Below, piece after piece: positions 1-4,751 of a DNA stretch of 5,833 bases. Made by a program: the position numbers and the translations under genes. The notes beneath the pieces were generated by a model. The model saw only the letters and a list, made by a program, of their open reading frames with translations, made no database searches and had not been told where the DNA came from. The number at the start of each line of letters is the position of its first letter. Position 1 is the stretch's first letter. Origin of the DNA: Modestobacter sp. (GTDB lineage: Bacteria; Actinomycetota; Actinomycetes; Mycobacteriales; Geodermatophilaceae). The stretch is from the NCBI GenBank assembly GCA_025965635.1, contig JAOPWO010000178.1, positions 1 through 5,833 of the forward strand. Direction: 5' to 3'.

Positions 1-700
1 CCCCCAGACCGATCACGCTGACCCGGTCCGCGGCGAACCAGGCGGTCACGACCATGAGCCCCGCGATCCAGAGGAACTCGTAGCGGCCCTGCATGACCGT
101 GGCGAAGCTGCCTTGCGACCACTGCCCGAGGGACTGCAGGAGGTCCAGGCGGTAGGCGAAGAACGTCGTGACGGCGCCCACGATGCCGCCGAGCATGATG
201 CCGACCAGCGGGACGAGCACCAGCTGGCGGACGGGCACGACCCGGACCACCCGCAGGAACACCCAGGTGCCGACGAGGCCGAAGACCGCGGCCACGCCCA
301 TCTTCCCGACGACGGCCAGGCCGGGGGCGACGACCATCGTGACGAGCATGCCGAGCGTCGCGAACTCGCTGACCCCGGTGGTGCCCGGCTCCACGAACTT
401 GTTGCGAACCAGCATCTGCATGATCAGGCCGGCGATGCCCAGCGAGGCACCGACGAGGACCACGGCGACCGTGCGCGGGATCCGGCTGGCGACCAGCAGG
501 AAGGCGGCGTCCCCGTCCGCGCCGCCGCTGAGCACCGAGGCCGGGGACACGTCGGAGACGCCGACGACGAGGCTGGTCAGCACGAGCGCCACGAGGAGGA
601 CCCCGACGAGCACCCCCACCCCGGTGCGGCGGGGCCGCACCCGGGCAAGGGTGCTCGCCGGGGTGCGGTCGAGCACCGTCAACGGTGGCCGGAACGGCAC
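1..700 (-). CDS. FecCD-family ferric-siderophore ABC transporter permease (3' end beyond window)
   Basis: Inner-membrane permease subunit of an ATP-driven ferric-siderophore importer. The visible 233 residues contain hydrophobic segments at about 28-48, 66-95, 112-132, 134-152, 160-182 and 208-223. The stretch SRIPRTVAVVLVGASLGIAG (72-91) is the hallmark FecCD/BtuC 'R-x-PR' entry. LIMQMLVRNKFVEPGTTG (92-109) and the later FFAYRLDLLQSLGQW (180-194) match, from memory, the YclN/FatD/CeuB branch (petrobactin and catecholate importers) better than the FhuB or BtuC branches. The start is constrained: an in-frame TGA at 749-751 excludes earlier starts, and GTG at 698-700 is the first start codon after it. 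GTG at 674-676 is the alternative. No strong Shine-Dalgarno is visible. It begins 19 bases after the binding-protein stop, so it is probably co-transcribed and perhaps coupled. About a third of a usual 310-340 residue permease lies off the left edge, and a second permease and an ATPase would be expected beyond it. Confidence 0.9.
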   Translation of the reverse strand, partial: MPFRPPLTVLDRTPASTLARVRPRRTGVGVLVGVLLVALVLTSLVVGVSDVSPASVLSGGADGDAAFLLVASRIPRTVAVVLVGASLGIAGLIMQMLVRNKFVEPGTTGVSEFATLGMLVTMVVAPGLAVVGKMGVAAVFGLVGTWVFLRVVRVVPVRQLVLVPLVGIMLGGIVGAVTTFFAYRLDLLQSLGQWSQGSFATVMQGRYEFLWIAGLMVVTAWFAADRVSVIGLG

Positions 701-719
701 TCGGTCCGGGGCGACACGG

Positions 720-1733
720 TCACTGCGCGCTCTGCAGCACGTCGTCGATCATGATCTGCGCGGTCTCGATGCCGCCGAAGACGATGTACCAGGCAGTGGG
801 GTCCAGGTAGTGGATCTGGTCGTTCTGCGCAGCGGCCGTCTGCCGGACGATCTCGTTGTCGAGGACAGCGGCGGCTGCCTGCGCCCCCTCGGCGTCGGTG
901 GCGGCGTCCCGGTCGACGACCCAGAGGTGGTCGGGGTTGGTCTCGAGCAGGAACTCGAAGGAGACCGGCTCCCCGTGCGTGGCGGCCTGGATGTCCTCGA
1001 CCGCGGGCTGCACGCCGAAGGTGTCGTAGATCAGGCCGCCGCGCGCACCGCGGCCGGCGGCGTCCGCACCCGCCGGGGCGAGGGCGCTGAGCTCGCCACC
1101 CGAGACCATGAGCCCCAACCCGGCGCCTGCGTCAGCCGTGACCTGCCGGGCCTCCTCGATACCGGCCTCGACCTCCGCGACAGCTGCGGCCGCCTCGGCC
1201 CCGGCGCCGAGGACCTCGCCCAGGAAGGTGGCGTTGCGCTCCAGTGTCTCGGTGAACGAGCCGCGCATGCTCAGGTCGACGGTCGGCGCGATCTCGCTCA
1301 GGTCCTCGTACAGCGCGGCGGAGCGCCCGCCGATGACGATGAGGTCGGGCTGCTGTGACTCGATCTCGACGAGGTCGGCCTCGAAGAGCGTGCCGGCGTT
1401 GAAGGCGTCCGCTGCCAGGCTGTCCCGGAGGTAGTCGGGCACGGAGTCCAGCGGGGCGCCCGCGACCTCACCGCCCAGCGCGCCGATGGTGTCCAGGCTG
1501 GCCATGTCGAACACGACGATGGTCTCCGGGTTCTTCGGAACCTCGGCCGTGGTCTCCTGGAGCTGAGGGTCCTCGTCCTCGGCGGCGAGGTTCCGGTCCC
1601 AGGTGAAGGTGACGGTGTCGGCCTCGGCCGCGGCCGCGGTGCCGCTCGCGGTGTCGTTCCCGCAGGCGGTCAGGGCGAGGAGCGCCGAGAGGGAGAGGGC
1701 GGTGCCGGTCAGGGGCCGGGGCATTGCGCGCAT
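720..1733 (-). CDS. Iron-siderophore ABC transporter substrate-binding lipoprotein (CeuE/FatB/YclQ-like)
   Basis: Extracellular membrane-anchored receptor that binds a ferric siderophore and passes it to the permease encoded just downstream. The 337-residue product has a lipoprotein signal: positively charged start, hydrophobic stretch 8-21, lipobox LTAC with Cys24 as the predicted lipid-modified residue. Two periplasmic-binding lobes follow, beginning at 'NPETIVVFDMASLDTIGALG' (68-87) and 'GLIYDTFGV' (233-241), separated by a long alpha-helical backbone region (about 173-200), as in class III receptors. In CeuE of Campylobacter, from memory, a His in a THG motif and a Tyr near WYL complete iron coordination by catecholate siderophores. 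The same places here hold His253 and Tyr316. Arg137, Arg231 and Arg275 align with CeuE's ligand-binding arginines. ATG 1731-1733 is preferred to an upstream ATG-like frame start near 1778 because GGAG lies six bases before it and the signal peptide then has normal length. ATG at 1722-1724 is the alternative. The true siderophore is unknown. Confidence 0.92.
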   Translation of the reverse strand: MRAMPRPLTGTALSLSALLALTACGNDTASGTAAAAEADTVTFTWDRNLAAEDEDPQLQETTAEVPKNPETIVVFDMASLDTIGALGGEVAGAPLDSVPDYLRDSLAADAFNAGTLFEADLVEIESQQPDLIVIGGRSAALYEDLSEIAPTVDLSMRGSFTETLERNATFLGEVLGAGAEAAAAVAEVEAGIEEARQVTADAGAGLGLMVSGGELSALAPAGADAAGRGARGGLIYDTFGVQPAVEDIQAATHGEPVSFEFLLETNPDHLWVVDRDAATDAEGAQAAAAVLDNEIVRQTAAAQNDQIHYLDPTAWYIVFGGIETAQIMIDDVLQSAQ

Positions 1734-1739
1734 GCAGGA

Positions 1740-1743
1740 CTCC
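1740..1743 (-). promoter_or_regulatory. Ribosome binding site of the siderophore-binding lipoprotein gene
   Basis: Read on the minus strand this is GGAG, followed by a six-base spacer TCCTGC and ATG at 1731-1733. It decides the start against the in-frame start at 1778, which would lie inside the iron box region and add 15 residues in front of a normal signal peptide. Confidence 0.65.
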
Positions 1744-1755
1744 AGTGTCGACCAA

Positions 1756-1784
1756 GAGATAGGAGAGGCTCGCCTCACTTAGGT
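1756..1784 (-). promoter_or_regulatory. Possible promoter of the siderophore uptake operon
   Basis: On the minus strand TATCTC (1761 to 1756) could serve as a -10 element, placing transcription start about 15 bases before the ribosome binding site. The -35 position would then fall at about 1779-1784, where the sequence (ACCTAA) is poor but lies inside the iron box, so a bound repressor would block RNA polymerase. This is inferred from spacing; the elements themselves are weak. Confidence 0.25.
1764..1782. promoter_or_regulatory. Weak second iron box half-overlapping the main one
   Basis: AGAGGCTCGCCTCACTTAG matches the DtxR/IdeR consensus TTAGGTTAGSCTAACCTAA at about 12 of 19 positions, with palindromic arms GAGGC/GCCTC. 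It starts 15 bp before the main box. A low-affinity second site could allow extra dimers to bind next to the strong site, but on its own it would not be convincing. Confidence 0.3.
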
Positions 1785-1797
1785 GTGCCTAACCAAC
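1779..1797. promoter_or_regulatory. IdeR/DmdR/DtxR-type iron box
   Basis: TTAGGTGTGCCTAACCAAC matches the actinobacterial iron box TTAGGTTAGSCTAACCTAA at 15 of 19 positions, including the palindromic core TTAGG-N4-CCTAA (1779-1792). It lies 46 bp upstream of the siderophore-binding lipoprotein start and 58 bp upstream of the divergent reductase start. Fe(II)-loaded IdeR-family repressors bind such sites and silence iron-uptake genes, so the minus-strand operon is expected to be induced under iron limitation. Whether the reductase is also affected cannot be told from sequence. Confidence 0.78.
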
Positions 1798-1813
1798 CAG
1801 CCGGACCCCGGGG

Positions 1814-1831
1814 TTGTCACATCTCCGTGAC
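1814..1831 (+). promoter_or_regulatory. Possible -35/operator region of the aldo/keto reductase gene
   Basis: TTGTCA at 1814-1819 resembles a -35 hexamer (TTGACA). It overlaps an inverted repeat GTCAC-N6-GTGAC (1816-1820 and 1827-1831) that could be a small operator. No good -10 is seen at 17-18 bp spacing; TGATCT at 1839-1844 is the nearest weak candidate. The reductase ATG has no evident Shine-Dalgarno, so a short or absent leader is possible. Confidence 0.25.
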
Positions 1832-1854
1832 CATTTCGTGATCTGATCGGCGAC

Positions 1855-2847
1855 ATGGACACCCGCACGCTCCGCGACCTGACCGTGTCCGCCCAGGGCC
1901 TGGGCTGCATGGGGATGAGCGAGTTCTACGGCTCCGGCGACCGGGCCGAGGCCGAGCGCACGATCCGCAGGGCGCTCGACCTGGGCGTCACCTTCCTCGA
2001 CACCGCCGACATGTACGGCCCGTTCACCAACGAGCGGCTCGTCGGGCAGGCGATCGCGGGCCGGCGCGACGAGGTCACCCTGGCGACCAAGTTCGGCAAC
2101 GAGCGCGGCGAGGACGGGTCCTTCCGCGGCATCAACGGCAGCCCCGACTACGTCCGGTCGGCCTGCGATGCCTCCCTGCAGCGGCTGGGGGTCGAGGTCA
2201 TCGAGCTCTACTACCAGCACCGGGTGGACGACGCTGTCCCGGTCGAGGACACCTGGGGCGCGCTCCGGGAGCTGGTCGAGGCCGGCAAGATCCGGGCAGC
2301 GGGCATCTCCGAGGCCGCACCGGGCACCATCCGCCGGGCGCACGCCGTCCAGCCGGTGACCGCGGTGCAGACCGAGTACTCGCTGTGGACCCGCGACCCC
2401 GAGGACGACGGGGTGCTGGCCACCTGCGCCGAGCTCGGCATCGGCTTCGTCGCCTACTCCCCGATCGGGCGCGGCTTCCTGTCCGGGCAGATCCGCAGCC
2501 TCGACGACCTGGCCGCCGACGACTTCCGCCGGCGCAACCCGCGCTTCCAGGGCGAGGCCTTCGCGTCGAACCTCGAACTGGTCGACCGGGTGCGCGGGAT
2601 CGCCGACGACAAGGGCGTGACGGCCGGCCAGCTGGCTCTGGCCTGGGTGATGGCCCAGTCGGGCCGGGACGGCAACCCGACGGTGGTGCCGATCCCGGGC
2701 ACGAAACGGGTCCGGTACCTGGAGGAGAACGCCGCGGCGGCGGACGTGCCACTGACCGAGGAGGACCTGCGGCGGCTGGACGAGGCGGCGCCGCGGGGCG
2801 CGACGGCCGGGAACCGCTATCCCGACATGTCCACCGTGCACCGGTGA
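1855..2847 (+). CDS. NADP(H)-dependent aldo/keto reductase
   Basis: Cytosolic oxidoreductase that reduces aldehydes or ketones to alcohols with NADPH. The 330 residues cover a complete (beta/alpha)8 barrel of normal family length. The catalytic tetrad is intact: Asp49 (LDTADMYG), Tyr54, Lys79 (LATKFGNE) and His122 (YYQHRVD). Other family marks are QGLGCMGMSEFYG (14-26), GISEAAP near 150 and QTEYSLWTRD near 175. The C-terminal PIPGTKRVRYLEEN (279-292) has Lys284 and Arg285 positioned for the 2'-phosphate of NADPH. The pattern is closest to the AKR13/YakC and IolS-like group, from memory. There is no signal peptide. The physiological substrate cannot be deduced. It diverges from the iron operon, and the 121-bp shared region carries the iron box. 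Homologous proteins are often annotated as general stress or detoxification reductases. A long open frame on the opposite strand is a codon-bias shadow. Confidence 0.95.
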   Translation: MDTRTLRDLTVSAQGLGCMGMSEFYGSGDRAEAERTIRRALDLGVTFLDTADMYGPFTNERLVGQAIAGRRDEVTLATKFGNERGEDGSFRGINGSPDYVRSACDASLQRLGVEVIELYYQHRVDDAVPVEDTWGALRELVEAGKIRAAGISEAAPGTIRRAHAVQPVTAVQTEYSLWTRDPEDDGVLATCAELGIGFVAYSPIGRGFLSGQIRSLDDLAADDFRRRNPRFQGEAFASNLELVDRVRGIADDKGVTAGQLALAWVMAQSGRDGNPTVVPIPGTKRVRYLEENAAAADVPLTEEDLRRLDEAAPRGATAGNRYPDMSTVHR

Positions 2848-2869
2848 CCAGCGTCGAGCCAGGGTTGAC

Positions 2870-3143
2870 GTGCACACCGGCGACTCGCTGATCGGTCACC
2901 CCGTCGACCGGGTCCGCGAGGCGGCCACCGCGGCACCGCCCCCGGCGGTCGACCCGGTGCCGGCCCCCATCCCCGTCGACGCCGACGCCCGCGCTCCGCT
3001 GGAGGGGACCTCCGGTGAGGCCAGCGGCTCGGACACGACTTCGTGGGCACGAGCACCTGCTGCTGACCCAGGAGGACGGCGCCGGTCCGTGGACCTCGGC
3101 CGGCCTGACCGCGGCCGCCACCGACACAGCCCTGGGCGGCTGA
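2870..3143 (+). pseudogene. Possible broken small gene, unrecognised family
   Basis: From GTG 2870 (AGGG at 2861-2864 could be its ribosome binding site) the frame has almost exclusively G/C third positions up to about 3030, reading GDSLIGHPVDRVREAA then a Pro/Ala/Val-rich stretch. After that the coding-like bias moves to the frame one base later, reading RGHEHLLLTQEDGAGPWTSA and ending at TGA 3141-3143. Joining the two frames near 3030-3045 gives one product of about 90 residues, suggesting a single-base frameshift in a decayed or mis-sequenced gene. An alternative is an intact 42-residue gene from GTG 3015, which has GGAGGGG at 3001-3007 seven bases upstream. I do not recognise either product. 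The first frame also stays open to 3226, but with poor codon bias after 3045. Confidence 0.3.
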
Positions 3144-3155
3144 CCTCCGAGGTCA
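3141..3155. repeat. Perfect inverted repeat TGACCT-CCG-AGGTCA
   Basis: Six-base arms flank a three-base centre, 68 bp upstream of the GTG of the first membrane-protein gene. Its first three bases are the TGA stop of the putative small frame before it. The compact, symmetric form suits a dimeric regulator's operator. As a terminator it would be weak: six base pairs and no T-tract. Function is inferred only from symmetry and position. Confidence 0.4.
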
Positions 3156-3222
3156 CCGTCGGGGCGCACAGCCCGGGCAGGAACACTGGGCACGTGCACC
3201 CCCTCCCTCCGGCCTGGCGCCG

Positions 3223-3588
3223 GTGAGCACCGGGCTGGTCGTGCCGGCGACCGTCGCCGCCGCCGTCGTCGCCGCCCTCGGCCTGCTGTCGACCGCCCTC
3301 CGCCGCCGGATCGGCATGGCCCACCTGACCGCCACCGGGGTGCTGGAGCTGCTGCTGGTCGTCCAGGCCGTGGTGGCCGGAGCCGGACTCGCCGGCGGGC
3401 ACCGGCCGGCCGAGCTGGCGACGTTCGTGGCCTACCTGGGCAGCGTCGTGCTGCTGCCGGTCGCCGGCTACCTGTGGGCCCGCACCGAGCCGACCCGCTG
3501 GGCCGGCACGGTGCTCGCCGTGGCGGCGGCCGCGGTCGGCGTCATGCTCTGGCGCCTGCTCCAGCTGTGGGAGGTCACCGGTGGCTGA
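3223..3588 (+). CDS. Small four-helix integral membrane protein, function unknown
   Basis: The 121-residue product is almost entirely membrane-embedded, with predicted helices at about 4-25, 36-57, 65-86 and 92-113. Short charged loops separate them: RRRIG after helix 1, AGGHRPAE between 2 and 3, ARTEPTRW between 3 and 4. I recall similar pairs of small membrane proteins as uncharacterised 'hypothetical' or 'integral membrane protein' entries in actinobacteria, with the GGHRPAE loop and a WRLLQLW-like end. No catalytic or metal-binding motif is visible. The GTG at 3223-3225 lacks a Shine-Dalgarno; its start is supported by the hydrophobic helix beginning right after it and by codon bias. Its end overlaps the next gene by eight bases, so the two are very likely translated together and may form a complex. 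Confidence 0.75.
   Translation: MSTGLVVPATVAAAVVAALGLLSTALRRRIGMAHLTATGVLELLLVVQAVVAGAGLAGGHRPAELATFVAYLGSVVLLPVAGYLWARTEPTRWAGTVLAVAAAAVGVMLWRLLQLWEVTGG
3569..3574 (+). promoter_or_regulatory. Ribosome binding site of the second membrane-protein gene
   Basis: GGGAGG lies inside the end of the preceding gene, six bases before GTG 3581-3583. It fixes the start of the downstream gene and supports translational coupling. Confidence 0.7.
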
Positions 3589-4042
3589 GGCCCGCCCGAC
3601 CGGCACGGACACCGCCGGGGGGCCCGGCCGGGTGCTCGTGGCCCTGTACGGCGTGTTCGCACTGGCCACCACCTCCCGGGCCGCCGTGCAGCTGGCCACC
3701 CAGTTCGACCGGGCACCACTGGCCTACCTGCTGTCGGCTCTGGCGGCGGTGGTCTACGTCGTCGCGACCGTCGGCCTGGTGCGGGGCGGCCGGCCGGGAC
3801 GGCGCACCGCGACGATCGCCTGTGCCGTCGAGCTGGCCGGCGTGCTCATCGTCGGCGCACTGTCCCTGGCCGACCCGGCGGCCTTCCCGGACGAGACGGT
3901 GTGGTCCGGCTTCGGCCGCGGCTACTTCTACGTCCCGCTGGTACTGCCTGTCCTCGGGCTGCTGTGGCTGCGCTCCCTGGCCGCTCAGAACTCCCCGCCG
4001 CCGAAGTCCCCGCCGCCACCGAAGTCACCGCCGTCGCCGTAG
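3581..4042 (+). CDS. Four-helix integral membrane protein with Ser-Pro-Lys repeat tail, function unknown
   Basis: The 153 residues have a short hydrophilic N-terminus, then predicted membrane helices at about 17-35, 47-67, 76-96 and 114-131. Recognisable conserved-looking segments are QLATQFDRAPLAYLLSALAA (37-56) and SLADPAAFPDETVWSGFGRG (95-114), which recall a family of uncharacterised actinobacterial membrane proteins that travels with the preceding gene. The family would be expected to end soon after the last helix (LLWLRSLAA, 127-135). Here it continues with QN and three Ser-Pro-rich units (SPPPK, SPPPPK, SPPSP). These lie exactly over the 3' end of the convergent gene, so the tail looks like a read-through extension. 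The tail should be cytoplasmic, because the preceding Arg131 and the helix count place the C-terminus inside. Probably in one transcript with the gene before it. Confidence 0.78.
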   Translation: MAEARPTGTDTAGGPGRVLVALYGVFALATTSRAAVQLATQFDRAPLAYLLSALAAVVYVVATVGLVRGGRPGRRTATIACAVELAGVLIVGALSLADPAAFPDETVWSGFGRGYFYVPLVLPVLGLLWLRSLAAQNSPPPKSPPPPKSPPSP

Positions 4043-4635
4043 TCCTCGCCGGGGTCGCCGCCACCGACGTCGTCCTGCGCGCCGTCCTGGTAGCCCTCGG
4101 CGTAGGCCTCCTCGTCACCGCCGCCGAACAGGCCGCCGTCCCCGAGGCCGGTGTCGAACAGCGCGTCCGCGACGGCGGATCCGACGACCACGCCGGCGAC
4201 CGTCCCGAGCAGGCTGCCGCCGATCATGCTGCCCATCCCCATGCCGCTGCCCATGCCGAAGCCGCCCCGGCCGTTGCCCGGACCGCCGAGGCCCGGGCCG
4301 GGGCCTCCGCCGCCGAACGCCCGCTCGAGGCTGCCCGGTCGCCGGATCTCGGCCCGCGTGGCGGCCCGGGCCAGGCTGGAGGGGTCGTCCCCCCGTGGCC
4401 GCTCCGCTCCGGGGACGGACGCGAGCTGCTCGAGCACCTGGCGCCGCTGCTCGGGCGTGAGCTTCGCGAAGGCCTCGGCGTGGGCGGCCTCGACCTGGTC
4501 CGGCGGTGCGGTGCGCAGCAGGTAGCGGTAGCGCTCGATCGCCTGCTCGTCGGCCGACCGGGGCCTGTGCTGGGGTTGCGCGCCGTCGGGCGACGACGCG
4601 TGTCGTCGGCCGAAGACCCGGTCCAGGAGTCCCAT
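3985..4635 (-). CDS. Glycine-rich protein with actinobacterial conserved N-terminal domain, function unknown
   Basis: The 216-residue product has three parts. Residues 1-105 carry MGLLDRVFGRR and then DEQAIERYRYLLRTAPPDQV (29-48), HAEAFAKLTPEQRRQVLEQL (52-71) and SSLARAATRAEIRRPGSLER (86-105). This is a conserved helical region that I recall from uncharacterised actinobacterial proteins, some mislabelled as cation-transporting ATPases. No P-loop or P-type ATPase motif is present. Residues 106-136 are Gly/Pro/Met-rich. A hydrophobic segment with GxxxG spacing, GSLLGTVAGVVVGSAVADAL (140-159), resembles a glycine-zipper membrane helix. The tail (161-216) is acidic and Gly-rich with Asp-Phe/Tyr-Gly repeats. 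No signal peptide. GAGAGGA (4643-4649) seven bases before ATG supports the start. It converges on and overlaps the membrane-protein gene by 58 bp. Confidence 0.8.
   Translation of the reverse strand: MGLLDRVFGRRHASSPDGAQPQHRPRSADEQAIERYRYLLRTAPPDQVEAAHAEAFAKLTPEQRRQVLEQLASVPGAERPRGDDPSSLARAATRAEIRRPGSLERAFGGGGPGPGLGGPGNGRGGFGMGSGMGMGSMIGGSLLGTVAGVVVGSAVADALFDTGLGDGGLFGGGDEEAYAEGYQDGAQDDVGGGDPGEDYGDGGDFGGGGDFGGGEF
3992..4042. repeat. Three short tandem repeat units shared by two convergent gene ends
   Basis: Three units of 15, 18 and 18 bp run head to tail, each TC(C/A)-CCG-CCG-...-(A/T)AG. On the plus strand they read SPPPK, SPPPPK and SPPSP-stop. In the last unit the Lys codon AAG has become TAG, which is the stop. 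On the minus strand the same units read Asp-Tyr/Phe-Gly-rich repeats; the A/T difference that makes the plus-strand stop is the Tyr/Phe difference there. Confidence 0.75.
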
Positions 4636-4642
4636 CGTCGTG

Positions 4643-4649
4643 TCCTCTC
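4643..4649 (-). promoter_or_regulatory. Ribosome binding site of the glycine-rich protein gene
   Basis: Minus-strand GAGAGGA is followed by a seven-base spacer and ATG 4635-4633. It is a good match to the anti-Shine-Dalgarno and settles the start. Confidence 0.65.
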
Positions 4650-4738
4650 GTCGGGCAGCCTGACCTCCCTACCCCGCTACCGGGCGGAAGAAGCACGGTG
4701 GCGCACAGGCTGGTCGTGTGCGACCGAACGGGCGCCGC

Positions 4739-4744
4739 TAAGAT
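4739..4744 (+). promoter_or_regulatory. -10 element of the LOV photoreceptor gene, probably leaderless transcript
   Basis: TAAGAT matches the -10 consensus TATAAT at four of six positions, with the conserved TA at the front and T at the end. It ends seven bases before GTG 4752-4754, the usual distance to a transcription start, so the mRNA would begin at or next to the start codon. There is no Shine-Dalgarno before this GTG, which fits. No convincing -35 is seen at 17-18 bp spacing. Confidence 0.5.
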
Positions 4745-4751
4745 CACCCGC

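Larger units (their letters stand above)
2848..3222. other. Gene-poor spacer between the reductase and the membrane-protein pair
   Basis: This 375-bp stretch has no intact gene I can recognise and no clear rho-independent terminator after the reductase stop. It holds coding-like sequence with an apparent frame switch (listed separately), a perfect short palindrome at 3141-3155, and a hairpin CCGGC-CTGGC-GCCGG at 3209-3223 that ends on the first base of the downstream GTG start and could limit its translation. Confidence 0.5.

Noticed and set aside
168..1358. Long plus-strand open frame (396 codons) opposite the permease and binding-protein genes
   Set aside because: Its translation is Thr/Arg/Pro-rich then low-complexity, with no domain. 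The opposite strand encodes two clearly recognisable transporter proteins, so this is a GC-bias shadow.
1789..2877. Minus-strand open frame of 362 codons antisense to the aldo/keto reductase
   Set aside because: Arg/Gly/Val-rich with no recognisable motif; the plus strand has an intact catalytic tetrad and normal family length.
2907..2958. Inverted repeat ACCGGGTC (2907-2914) and GACCCGGT (2951-2958) after the reductase as a terminator
   Set aside because: The arms are 36 bases apart with no T-tract, and such 8-bp matches are expected by chance in sequence this GC-rich.
2896..3699. Minus-strand open frame of 267 codons across the spacer and first membrane gene
   Set aside because: His/Gln/Gly-rich composition typical of antisense high-GC frames. 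It would run through the palindrome and the well-supported membrane-protein gene.
3992..4042. CCG-rich tandem units as a CRISPR array or mobile-element repeat
   Set aside because: Units are 15-18 bp with no spacers and lie in coding sequence; they are codon-level amino acid repeats.
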